This document shows positions 25,648 to 33,671 of a stretch of 64,000 nt of DNA, in pieces. The translations under genes were made by a program, and so were the position numbers. Source of the DNA: Pseudomonas tolaasii NCPPB 2192 (lineage in GTDB: Bacteria; Pseudomonadota; Gammaproteobacteria; Pseudomonadales; Pseudomonadaceae); the NCBI RefSeq assembly GCF_002813445.1, contig NZ_PHHD01000001.1, positions 4,464,001 to 4,528,000 of the forward strand, in the 5' to 3' direction. The notes under the pieces were generated by a model that worked only from the letters and a program-made list of their open reading frames with translations, made no database searches and was not told the origin of the DNA. The first letter of the stretch is position 1, and each line of letters opens with the position of its first letter.

Positions 25648-26452
25648 GGGCGACCGCCCACGGCGCCAAAAACGCTTCCATCGCCGCCGTGCACGCCTGT
25701 GGCGCGCTCATGTGCGGGCAATGGCCGATGTTGTCCACCAGGCAATAAGTGCTGTTGGGCAACACGCTGTGCAGGTATTCGCCCACGGCCACCGGCGCGA
25801 TCAGGTCGTCGCTCGATTGCAGGATGAGCACCGGCGTGGTCAGCCCGGCCACGTCCCGGCGGTTGTCGGACATAAACGTCACCCGCGCAAACTGCTTGGC
25901 GATTTCCGGCTCGGTGCGGCAGAAGCTGTCGGTAAGCTCCACGCTCAACGCCGGTTGGGCTGGCGCGCCCATGATGGCCGGTGCCATGGCGCTGGACCAG
26001 CCGAGGTAATTGCTGTCGAGGGTGTCGAGCAGGTCGTCGATGTCGCTGCGCGTGAAGCCGCCGACGTAGCCCGCGTCGTCGATATAACGCGGCGACGGGC
26101 CGATCATCACATGGGCGGCAATACGCCCCGGCGCCAGGCGGTCGGCGAGGGTGCCGATCATCGCGCTGACCGAGTGGCTGACCAGAATCACCGGGCCGAT
26201 GGCGAACTCACCGATCAGCTCGTTCAAGTCGCGGGCATAGCCGTCCAGCGCGCTGTATTTGGCTTTGTCGAAGGCCGCGAGGTCCGACAATCCGGCGCCC
26301 ACCAGGTCATACATGACCACCCGAAAGCGGTCGGTAAATTGCGGCGCCAGGTAGTTCCACATCGCTTGGTTGCAGCCGAAACCGTGGGAAAACACTAGGG
26401 TCGAGGTGCCGTTGCCCATTACGCTGACGTTATTGCGGTGCTGCAGGTTCAT
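25637..26452 (-). CDS. RsbQ/KAI2-type alpha/beta hydrolase
   Basis: 271 residues very close in pattern to B. subtilis RsbQ: SHGFGCNQAMWN, YDLVGAGLSDL, LDGYARDL, IGPSPRY, FCRTEPEIAKQFA and GHCPHMS. The triad is Ser94 (VSHSVSA), Asp215/216 (QSSDD) and His244. In Bacillus RsbQ works with the PAS-domain phosphatase RsbP in energy-stress signalling. Here it overlaps a PAS histidine kinase gene, suggesting it makes or handles the PAS ligand. This is the first gene of the pair. Confidence 0.92.
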   Translation of the reverse strand: MNLQHRNNVSVMGNGTSTLVFSHGFGCNQAMWNYLAPQFTDRFRVVMYDLVGAGLSDLAAFDKAKYSALDGYARDLNELIGEFAIGPVILVSHSVSAMIGTLADRLAPGRIAAHVMIGPSPRYIDDAGYVGGFTRSDIDDLLDTLDSNYLGWSSAMAPAIMGAPAQPALSVELTDSFCRTEPEIAKQFARVTFMSDNRRDVAGLTTPVLILQSSDDLIAPVAVGEYLHSVLPNSTYCLVDNIGHCPHMSAPQACTAAMEAFLAPWAVAHAG

Positions 26453-26578
26453 GGGCTTCTCGACTTATGGCGTTTTGCTACGTACGAGGAGTTTAGATAG
26501 TCAACGGCGCGGGGTCACGTATTAAACGCCGATAAGGTAGAGTCGGCGCCTTCAGGAAGAAACTTCAGGTAACAAAGT

Positions 26579-27778
26579 ATGATGGCGACTGTGCGGCAAT
26601 CCGTCTTGAGCCTGGTGGCGCTGGTGTTTATCGGCCTGCTGGGCACCGCCCTGGCGGACACTTCGCCCATCGGCGTTGCCCTCGACCAACGGGTGATCGA
26701 CCTCACCAACACCCTGGATGCCGGCACCACCACGCGCCTCAAAGACCAACTCGCCGCCCTTGAACAGCGCAAAGGCGCGCAAGTCGCCGTGTTACTGGTG
26801 CCGACGACTGGCGGCACGGGCATCGAGGACTACGCCAACCAACTGTTCCGCGCCTGGAAACTGGGGCGCAAGGACGTCAACGACGGCATCCTGCTGGTGG
26901 TGGCCAAGGAAGACCGCAAGGTGCGCATCGAAGTGGGTTACGGCCTGGAAGGCACCGTCACCGACCTGCTGGCCCATCGCATCATCGAAGAACACATCAC
27001 CCCGGCGTTTCGTCAGGGCGACTTTGCCGGCGGCGTGCAACAGGCCGTCACTGACCTGACCCTGCTGGTGGACGGCGGCGACCTGCCGCCGCCCGCCGCG
27101 CGGGAAGTGAACCCGCAGATCATCGCCGTGTTGCTGGCGTTTATCGCCGGTGCCATCGGCGGCGTGTTGATCGCTGCCGGCAAACTGCACTGGCGCCGGG
27201 GGTTGATCGCCACCGCGCTGGCGACCGTGTTGCTGGCGTTGTTGGGCGGCGGGGCTGACTGGCCGATGTTTCTGCTGGTGATGCCGCTGACCATGCTGAT
27301 CGGCGGCGCCACCTTCGGCGCGCTATGGCTGGCGCGCGCGGTCTTCTACGGCGTGGTGGCGTTGCTGGCGTACATCGTCGGGCTGCTGGTGGTTGACCAC
27401 TTTGTCGAAGTCAACTTCGTGCACTGGCTGGTCTGGCCGCTGGGCAGCGCATTGGTGCTGGGGTTATACGCGGGGCTGTTTTTCGTGATGCGCGAGTCAT
27501 GGCGCAAGAGCCCGCGGTTTTTCGTCGTACGGGTGCTGGCGGTGGCGGCGGTGTATGGGGCGGTGGGGTTGCTGCTGGGGCATGGCTACCAGGATTGGCT
27601 GGTGGCGATACCGGCGGCGTCGATTGTGGCGTTTATTCTGTTTGTTGCGAGTATTTCAGATGGGGGTTCTGACGGCGGGTCGGGTTCGAGTTCGGGCGGT
27701 TCCGGTTCCAGCTCCAGCAGCAGCTCGTCTGGCGGCGGGGGATCCAGCGGTGGTGGCGGGGCGTCTGGCAGTTGGTAA
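26579..27778 (+). CDS. TPM-domain membrane protein (YgcG-like)
   Basis: 399 residues. A signal peptide (ending ALA|DT) leads to a TPM domain (about 28-160; VIDLTNTLDAGTTTRL, QVAVLLVPTT, DGILLVVAKEDRKVRIEVGYGLEG). Several TM spans follow. The C-terminal tail of about 50 residues is almost pure Ser/Gly and ends in SGSW, typical of YgcG proteins. TPM proteins are linked to membrane-protein maintenance. The usual LemA partner gene is not adjacent. Confidence 0.9.
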   Translation: MMATVRQSVLSLVALVFIGLLGTALADTSPIGVALDQRVIDLTNTLDAGTTTRLKDQLAALEQRKGAQVAVLLVPTTGGTGIEDYANQLFRAWKLGRKDVNDGILLVVAKEDRKVRIEVGYGLEGTVTDLLAHRIIEEHITPAFRQGDFAGGVQQAVTDLTLLVDGGDLPPPAAREVNPQIIAVLLAFIAGAIGGVLIAAGKLHWRRGLIATALATVLLALLGGGADWPMFLLVMPLTMLIGGATFGALWLARAVFYGVVALLAYIVGLLVVDHFVEVNFVHWLVWPLGSALVLGLYAGLFFVMRESWRKSPRFFVVRVLAVAAVYGAVGLLLGHGYQDWLVAIPAASIVAFILFVASISDGGSDGGSGSSSGGSGSSSSSSSSGGGGSSGGGGASGSW

Positions 27779-27787
27779 CCGCCTTTT

Positions 27788-27818
27788 TGTGGCGAGGGAG
27801 CAAGCTCCCTCGCCACAG
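27788..27818. repeat. Palindromic REP-type element / possible terminator
   Basis: TGTGGCGAGGGAG-CAAG-CTCCCTCGCCACA forms a near-perfect hairpin between the convergent TPM and methyltransferase genes. It shares its arm with the REPIN at 22442. It lies 10 bases past the TPM stop and could terminate either gene. Confidence 0.8.
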
Positions 27819-27828
27819 GTAAGTGGCT

Positions 27829-28506
27829 TCAGATGGGTTTGTAGCCAACCCACCCCTTGAAGCTGAACCCCGCATAAAACAACTCAACCCCTTCAAACCC
27901 GGCCTCAGCCATCAACGCTGCATCCGCCTCGGGTGACAGCACCGGCAACTTCTCGCTGATCGCCGCAATCGCCCGCTCGGCGTCCGCCGCCGGCACCCCC
28001 GAATCCACCGCAAACGCCGCATAGCGCTTCAACCAACGCAGTTTTTCCTCTGGCGCCTGCGGAAAACTGTGATGCGCCACCACCAGCGGTGCCCCCGGCC
28101 GCAGCCGTTGCCACAACGCCTTCAGCGTTTGCAGCCGCTCCTGCGCCGGAATGAAGTGCAACGTCAGCAAACACGTGGCCCCATCAAACGGCCCCAATGG
28201 CGCGCTGTCGATATACCCCTCATGCAACTGCACGCGCTCATTCAACGGCCCCAACGTCGCCTGCGCCAATTTCAGCATCTCCGCCGACGGGTCCACCCCC
28301 ACAAAGCGCCACTCCGGCTCGGCATCGGCAAAGCGTTTCAACTCCAGCCCGCCGCCCGCGCCCAGCACCAGCACATTGCCGGTGGCCGGCACGCGTTCAC
28401 GCAGCAGCAGGGTGGTCATGCGTTGCAACCCTTCAAAGCCCGGCACCAGGCGCACGGGGCCTTCGGCATAACGGGCGACAGCATCGGGGTCGGAAAAAAA
28501 GCTCAT
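27829..28506 (-). CDS. Class I SAM-dependent methyltransferase
   Basis: 225 residues. The SAM-binding motif I is VLVLGAGGGLELK, followed by FVGVDPSAEML (motif II) and GATCLLTLHFIP (motif III/IV region). AGGAG lies 6 bases before ATG 28506; an in-frame upstream ATG would add a basic stretch without support. A small-molecule methyltransferase similar in layout to UbiE/TehB-type enzymes; substrate unknown. Confidence 0.88.
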   Translation of the reverse strand: MSFFSDPDAVARYAEGPVRLVPGFEGLQRMTTLLLRERVPATGNVLVLGAGGGLELKRFADAEPEWRFVGVDPSAEMLKLAQATLGPLNERVQLHEGYIDSAPLGPFDGATCLLTLHFIPAQERLQTLKALWQRLRPGAPLVVAHHSFPQAPEEKLRWLKRYAAFAVDSGVPAADAERAIAAISEKLPVLSPEADAALMAEAGFEGVELFYAGFSFKGWVGYKPI

Positions 28507-28614
28507 GGCACGCTCCTGCGGATTTGGCGAGGCGTAAACCCTACTGCGGCGCCTGCGCAGTGGCAACATTCATGGTAAAACGTCGGCCTTCATCCCCCCG
28601 AGTAAGGACGCTCA

Positions 28615-29148
28615 ATGCCGGCCATCACCCTTCGCCTCGCCATGCCCGACGACGCCCAATGCGTCGGCGTGCTGGGCATGCAGGTCTTCCTCGACACCTA
28701 TGCGACCCAAGGCATTCGCACCTCGATTGCCACCGAAGTGCTGCAAGCCTTCGCCCCTGACACCATCGCCGGGTTGCTGGCCCAGCCGGACGTCTCGCTA
28801 ATGGTGGCTGAAGCCGACGGCCACCTGGTCGGCTTCGCCCAACTCAAACTCAACGCGCCACACCCCATGATCAAAACGCCGGGCGTGGCCGAACTGCAAC
28901 GCCTGTACATCCAGGAACGCTTCACCGGCCTGGGCATCGGCTTCCAACTACTGCAAGCGGCAGAACAGCGCGCGGCGGCGGGTGGCGCTGCGCTGTTGTG
29001 GGCGACGGTGTGGGTGCGCAACGAGCGCGCCCTGGGGTTTTACCCCCGGCGCGGGTATGACCTGCTGGGCGAACCGACCTATAGCTTTCAGGGCGAAACC
29101 CATGGCAACCGCCTGTTCGGCAAAGCCCTGAGCCCTAAAGCGGCTTAG
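28615..29148 (+). CDS. GNAT-family N-acetyltransferase
   Basis: 177 residues. The acetyl-CoA pocket motif is LQRLYIQERFTGLGIGFQLL (R/QxxGxG/A as FTGLGIG), and ALGFYPRRGYDLLG is motif B. AAGGAC precedes the ATG. The 3' end overlaps the convergent acetyltransferase gene by 14 bases. Substrate unknown. Confidence 0.88.
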   Translation: MPAITLRLAMPDDAQCVGVLGMQVFLDTYATQGIRTSIATEVLQAFAPDTIAGLLAQPDVSLMVAEADGHLVGFAQLKLNAPHPMIKTPGVAELQRLYIQERFTGLGIGFQLLQAAEQRAAAGGAALLWATVWVRNERALGFYPRRGYDLLGEPTYSFQGETHGNRLFGKALSPKAA

Positions 29149-29560
29149 ACAAAAACACCCGGCTGCTGCCCTGAGGTTCACACGGCACCTCGCCAAACCG
29201 CACCCAGCCATGCTTTTCGTAAAACCCCGGCGCCTGAAAACTCAAGGTATACAACACCGCATTCGCACACCCCCGGCGCCGGGCTTCGTCTTCAAAGGCG
29301 TGCAACAACTGGCTGCCCAGCCCCGAACCGCGCAGGGATTCGGGCAAGTGAAACAGGTCGAGAAACGCCATGCCCAGCGTGGTTTTGCCGTTGATGCCGC
29401 CGAGAATCTGCCCGGTGGCCGGGTCCTTGATCAGCACCGTTAACGGGCGCCGGTCGTTGTAACCGGTGGCGGCCTCATTGAACACCGCAAGGGCGTCGCC
29501 GAGAACCCGCTCGGCCTCCGCGCTGTGCTGGTCGCTGACCTCTACAATCGGCGCCGTCAT
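29135..29560 (-). CDS. GNAT-family N-acetyltransferase
   Basis: 141 residues. FHLPESLRGSGLGSQLL carries the acetyl-CoA motif (RGSGLG) and APGFYEKHGWVRFGEV the C-terminal GNAT motif. The ATG at 29560 overlaps the stop of the upstream acetyltransferase gene (TGATG), so the two are coupled; a GTG one codon earlier is possible. Resembles small YhhY/ElaA-size acetyltransferases; substrate unknown. Confidence 0.88.
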   Translation of the reverse strand: MTAPIVEVSDQHSAEAERVLGDALAVFNEAATGYNDRRPLTVLIKDPATGQILGGINGKTTLGMAFLDLFHLPESLRGSGLGSQLLHAFEDEARRRGCANAVLYTLSFQAPGFYEKHGWVRFGEVPCEPQGSSRVFLSKPL

Positions 29561-30051
29561 CACAACTCCATCACCATCTCATGCCACGCCATCCCGCCAT
29601 GCTCCGACGGCGACGGCTTCACATACGCATAGCCCATGCGCGCATACAGCGGCACATGCTGCTCCTTGCACATCAAATGAATCGTTTGCTTGCCCAGGTC
29701 GCGCATGCGCTGCACAAACTCGGTCATCAACAGCTTCGAATACCCCTTGCCCTGCTGCGCCGGGTCGACCACCACCGACATGATCACCACATTCGGCGCC
29801 TCGGCCGAATGCCCCACCAACTCCTTGAACGCCTCGTCCGACATCACCACGTCATAGGCGCAACCACAATTGATAAACCCCACCACCGCGCCATCCGCCT
29901 CCAGAATCAAAAAGCCCTGCGGGTACTGCGCAATGCGCGTGGCAATCTTCTCCAGCGTCGCGGCTTCATCGCCTTCGTAGGCGGTGGTTTCGATTTCAAA
30001 GCAGCGGTCGGCATCGGCGGGGAGGGCGTTGCGGAAGGTGAGGGCGGGCAT
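29560..30051 (-). CDS. GNAT-family N-acetyltransferase
   Basis: 163 residues. The start at ATG 30051 is set by AGGA 7 bases upstream; ATG 30057 is the alternative. MSVVVDPAQQGKGYSKLLM is the acetyl-CoA motif (QQGKGY), and VPLYARMGYAYV the C-terminal motif. The domain arrangement is like serotonin N-acetyltransferase-type proteins. First gene of a two-gene acetyltransferase operon. Confidence 0.88.
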   Translation of the reverse strand: MPALTFRNALPADADRCFEIETTAYEGDEAATLEKIATRIAQYPQGFLILEADGAVVGFINCGCAYDVVMSDEAFKELVGHSAEAPNVVIMSVVVDPAQQGKGYSKLLMTEFVQRMRDLGKQTIHLMCKEQHVPLYARMGYAYVKPSPSEHGGMAWHEMVMEL

Positions 30052-30260
30052 GGGCATTTCCTGGGGCGTTGAGCGAAAGGCACCATGATAGGCATCCACC
30101 GAGAACACCGCCACAGCGGTTGCCGCGATCACCCCCGTTCCAAGACCCGCAAAAATCAAAAGGTGGGAGCTCTCGAGCCTTGGCGAGGCAGCGATGACGG
30201 CAGCCCAGACACCAAAAATCTAGCTCCTTCCGCCAATTTCCAACCCACCAAAAACCAGAA

Positions 30261-30278
30261 AACCCGCCAAAGCGGGTT
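30261..30278 (-). terminator. Intrinsic terminator of the small gene upstream
   Basis: AACCCGC-CAAA-GCGGGTT hairpin; in the minus direction the stem is followed by TTTTCTGGTTTTT. It lies about 20 bases past the stop of the gene at 30299-30592. Confidence 0.8.
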
Positions 30279-30298
30279 CTCTCACACCTCAAATCCCA

Positions 30299-30592
30299 TC
30301 AAGCCACCCCAGGCACCTCAAACCCCCGCCGCTCAATCACCAAAAACACATCCGCCACATCCTGCACCATAATCCGGGCAGTATTGGCGACGGTATTGAT
30401 GTCGTGCTCGGCATAGTCGGACACGCTGGAACAGGCCATCAGGTTCAGATAGGCGAGGGCCGCGTTCAAGCGCTCGCTGGCGCAGGCGTGGAGCTCGCTG
30501 AGCGGGGCGTCGCTGTCGATGAGCAGGACGGGGTAGTCGGTGGCGGACTGGGACATGGGGGTGAAGCGGCGGGGTGGGTGTTCTGTAGTCAT
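30299..30592 (-). CDS. Small Pseudomonas hypothetical protein (DUF6124/DUF3077-like)
   Basis: 97 residues. The central segment LSELHACASERLNAALAYLN followed by TARIMVQDVADVFLVIE resembles the small two-helix proteins abundant as paralogues in fluorescent pseudomonads; family number uncertain. It begins at ATG 30592 (ATG 30556 is a second possibility), follows a structured leader and ends at an intrinsic terminator. Function unknown. Confidence 0.75.
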   Translation of the reverse strand: MTTEHPPRRFTPMSQSATDYPVLLIDSDAPLSELHACASERLNAALAYLNLMACSSVSDYAEHDINTVANTARIMVQDVADVFLVIERRGFEVPGVA

Positions 30593-30793
30593 AAGGTTCG
30601 ATTCTATTTTGAGTAAAAAGAACTGCCACCTTGCTGCTGCGAAACAGCCTGGGTGGCAACTGTGCGCGGGTTCGCAGACCAGGAAGAATCACCCCCGGCA
30701 GACCCGAAGGTCTCCCACGCACAGCCGCCATAAACAAGACGCAGGCGGGCTCCGCCTGAGGGTCTGATGACTGTGCAGGTTGATTCTATTTTG
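30593..30793 (-). promoter_or_regulatory. Structured leader region upstream of the small hypothetical gene
   Basis: In the minus direction this gap contains three strong hairpins: CAGGCGG-AGC-CCGCCTG (30742-30758), AGACC-UUCG-GGUCU with a stable UUCG tetraloop (30700-30713), and a longer TTGCCACC/GGTGGCAG stem with an inner GCTG/CAGC (about 30624-30660). GATTCTATTTTG occurs at both ends (30600-30611 and 30782-30793). The organisation looks like a 5' leader RNA rather than random spacer; function unknown. Confidence 0.55.
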
Positions 30794-30995
30794 GTAGGGC
30801 TGCGAAACCCTGTCGCTGACATACCGCAGCGATATGAAACTATAAAGCGTGCTTTTGGTGACTGCAACAGTGGCGTAATGGTCTCGCCGCTTACGAATGC
30901 GCAAAGAAAAGCTTAGCTTGAGGGGATTTCTATGGGGACCTTTTAAAGTCTGAGGCGATGTGCCATTATTGACTTTTAAAAATCAGGGAAGATTT
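30794..30995. other. Intergenic transition into the AT-rich insert
   Basis: About 200 bases between the structured leader and the ATPase gene. No gene, tRNA remnant or convincing attachment-site repeat seen. Base composition falls toward the AT-rich values of the following three genes; the promoter of the ATPase operon should lie here, but I could not fix -35/-10 boxes. Confidence 0.5.
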
Positions 30996-32522
30996 ATGTT
31001 AGAAATATTATCGATTAAAAATTTTAAAGCCTTTTCAGATTGGCAGAAAATAAAACTTGCCCCGATTACTTTGATTTACGGTCCTAATTCATCGGGGAAA
31101 AGTTCCATAATTCATTCTTTAATGCTGCTTAAACAATCTCTGACTAGGCCGAATGTTCAAGGTGGCTTAGTATCAAACGGTGAGTATGTTGATCTTGGTG
31201 ATTTTTCATCGATGGTTCATGGGCATGATCCAGAACGCCCAATTGCATTCAAGTTTTCCTACGTGCCTAGAAAAAAACAAGCTTTCGCAGGTATGGAGTT
31301 TGATGTATTTGGGACTACTAGACGACGAGAGTATGAGCTGGTCTATAAATACATTGATGGGGAAAAAGAGCATAAAGGTTTTTCGTACCTGAATTCGATG
31401 TCGGTCTCTGTAAGTAATGCTGATGATCGGGCAGTTTTATTTTATACAGATGTTAGTTCTATATTGCCTCAGGTGGTTAGGGGGATGAAGTCTGATTTGT
31501 CCGAGCTGCAGAAGAGAGCGGATGATCCGAATGAGAAAGAAAAAGGTAAAGCCTTAAAGCAATTGGATGATTTTAAAAAGAAAGCGCCCTCGATGAAGAT
31601 TGCGGCGGCGAAAACGTTCTCTTTCTCTGGGCGAGATGCGTTTGCGGCAGCGAGTGATTATTTGACCGGTAGACCTAGGTTTGTTAATAAGGATGCGGAA
31701 GTAGCGAAGGTTCTCGACTATATAAGTTTTAGAAGTGACTTGAACTACTCGACGCCATCTATGGTGACGTTGGACTCAAAGTTAAACCCTACTCAAGATA
31801 GAGAGGGGTTTGCCTATCTGAACTTCACTGTCGGAGGGCTGGCTAGAGATCTAAAGGATAAATTTGGTTCTATTTCTTATCTGGGGCCTTTGCGAGTTCA
31901 CCCTAGCCGTATTTATTCACCGAAGACTGACCAGAATGAATCTGTAGGCAAGCAGGGTGAAAACGTTGCTCGCTTCATTTATGAGCGTCCTGAAATAACG
32001 GAAGATATCAATAATTGGTTTTCCTTGTTTGAGGTTCCCTATACTTTATCCTCAGCTGGTATTGGAGACGACGTTTCTGGTCCGGTTATTTGTCTTCAGC
32101 TGCAGGATAAGAGAACTGGAGTTGTTGTGGGGCCCTCGGATGTCGGATTTGGTATAGGGCAGATGTTGCCGATAATTGTTGAAGGACTAGTGAGGGACGA
32201 CAGTGTAATATGTGTTGAGCAGCCTGAAATTCACTTGCATCCCCGGTTGCAAGCACATTTGGCGAATTTTTTTGTAAGTACATGTGATAATAATCAGTGG
32301 ATTATTGAGACTCACAGTGAATCGTTGCTGTTGAGGCTGCAGGCGATGATAGCCCGCAAAGAAATACCCAAAGAGACAATCGCAATTTACTATGTCGAGC
32401 CGACGTTGGCGGGCGGAGAAATCATCCCTATCAGGCTTGACTCTGATGGTGATTTTATTGACGCGTGGCCAGAAGGTTTTTTTGAGGAGCGGTTGAGAGA
32501 GAAAATGGGGGGCAGAAAATGA
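30996..32522 (+). CDS. AAA-family ATPase with DUF3696-type C-terminus (OLD/SMC-like)
   Basis: 508 residues. It starts LEILSIKNFKAFSDWQKI with Walker A GPNSSGKSS (29-37), the pattern of SMC/OLD-like AAA_15 ATPases. A charged coiled-coil-like insert (ELQKRADDPNEKEKGK) follows; the Walker B region is VICVEQPEIHLHP near 405-417 and the sensor-type IIETHSESLLLR follows it. The C-terminal DGDFIDAWPEGFFEERL is the DUF3696 signature. AGGGA precedes ATG 30996. It overlaps the next gene by four bases and is clearly AT-rich, suggesting acquisition. Such ATPases often serve defence modules. Confidence 0.9.
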   Translation: MLEILSIKNFKAFSDWQKIKLAPITLIYGPNSSGKSSIIHSLMLLKQSLTRPNVQGGLVSNGEYVDLGDFSSMVHGHDPERPIAFKFSYVPRKKQAFAGMEFDVFGTTRRREYELVYKYIDGEKEHKGFSYLNSMSVSVSNADDRAVLFYTDVSSILPQVVRGMKSDLSELQKRADDPNEKEKGKALKQLDDFKKKAPSMKIAAAKTFSFSGRDAFAAASDYLTGRPRFVNKDAEVAKVLDYISFRSDLNYSTPSMVTLDSKLNPTQDREGFAYLNFTVGGLARDLKDKFGSISYLGPLRVHPSRIYSPKTDQNESVGKQGENVARFIYERPEITEDINNWFSLFEVPYTLSSAGIGDDVSGPVICLQLQDKRTGVVVGPSDVGFGIGQMLPIIVEGLVRDDSVICVEQPEIHLHPRLQAHLANFFVSTCDNNQWIIETHSESLLLRLQAMIARKEIPKETIAIYYVEPTLAGGEIIPIRLDSDGDFIDAWPEGFFEERLREKMGGRK

Positions 32523-33505
32523 TTTCTGAATTTTCCCTCGATAAAGACTTCTTCGCTTCGGCAGTTTTAAATGATGAGTCTATCAGTGTTGTTCATGATT
32601 ACTTGACAAAGTCTTGGGTTGATTTTGGAGCTTTGATTTTACCGAAGAATGGGGGGGAAGAATTTTTAGCATTGATAGACAGCTTGCCAGTAAAATTTAG
32701 GCAACGTTGGGTTGATGCATTTTATTATGGGAAGAGGGCAGAGGTTGACCGGGAGTGGTGGGAGTTTGGTGGCTATGAAAGCTTCGAAAAATTATGTGAA
32801 TTGAATTCGGTTTTTAAAACTGCCTTTACAGATGAGAGCGTTGGTTTTGTTCTTTCAGGCGATGAAACTAGCAAAAAAATATGTAAGGAAACCGGTTTTG
32901 AAATGCTCGGTGCTGGCGTGTGTAGCGAGTCATGGCATATAGGGAACTCTCTTTATCTCTCTCGTTCGGACATATTGGAGAGCGATACTGCTGAGAGTGT
33001 ATGGGAAAATAGGTTTGCAGGGTTGGCGCGGTTCTCAAAAAAAATAACCATAGTTGACAGATATTTTTTTGAGTCTATATGGCGATCTGCCCAATCTAAC
33101 AAAATAGATCCTGCGCTGAATAATTTTTTTAAGTTTTTGTCTCTTCTTGGCAAAAAATTCAATGTGAAAATAATTTCACATGGCGGTGAAAGATATGGTG
33201 AGTTTCATTGCGCTGTGAGTAGTGTTTTTCAAAAAGCCAGAATGAAAAGCCCTAAAGTTGCCGCGGCATTTGAGAGCCTTACGTTGATATCTTCAACAGA
33301 AGATTTTTTTAAGAGGGAGTCACATGACCGCTTTATTGGGTTCGATCGACATGTTTGCCAGGTCGGTAATGGTATGCGGGTATTGGGTGACGCGCCATTG
33401 CCAAGGAGCACCTTTGCCGCAAGGCTCGATATATTAGGAGAATTAGCAACACGAGAAGCATCTGCTAGTACTTCTGTCTTTAAATTATGGTCGGAGACGG
33501 ATTAG
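32519..33505 (+). CDS. ATPase partner, unknown; possible PLD-like C-terminal domain
   Basis: 328 residues, no TM or signal peptide. The ATG sits in the TGA of the ATPase gene (ATGA), so the two products are probably made in fixed ratio and interact. The N-terminal 150 residues have no recognised motif. From about 170 the pattern KKITIVDRYFF, then FNVKIISHGG, then ESHDRFIGFDRHVCQVGNGM (HDR at 269-271) resembles the phospholipase-D-like MIT_C-type fold with its HDR motif. This would make it the effector of the pair; assignment is an inference. Confidence 0.72.
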   Translation: MISEFSLDKDFFASAVLNDESISVVHDYLTKSWVDFGALILPKNGGEEFLALIDSLPVKFRQRWVDAFYYGKRAEVDREWWEFGGYESFEKLCELNSVFKTAFTDESVGFVLSGDETSKKICKETGFEMLGAGVCSESWHIGNSLYLSRSDILESDTAESVWENRFAGLARFSKKITIVDRYFFESIWRSAQSNKIDPALNNFFKFLSLLGKKFNVKIISHGGERYGEFHCAVSSVFQKARMKSPKVAAAFESLTLISSTEDFFKRESHDRFIGFDRHVCQVGNGMRVLGDAPLPRSTFAARLDILGELATREASASTSVFKLWSETD

Positions 33506-33671
33506 TATTAATTTATTTCGCGGTGCTATTTTTTTCTGCGAAAGGCAAGCCAATAATAGATTTGGGGCAGGCCACAACTATTTTAAATAGGATCTGCTCC
33601 CAATTTTTTGAACGACTTTTTGATGTGGTCTGGTTTGTGAGTCGCTAATGCGGTTTGCATAGGGGGAAATG

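Noticed and set aside
30996..33505. Naming the ATPase pair Septu or PARIS
   Set aside because: The partner shows neither the PtuB HNH motif nor the AriB TOPRIM/DUF4435 pattern; only the general layout is shared.
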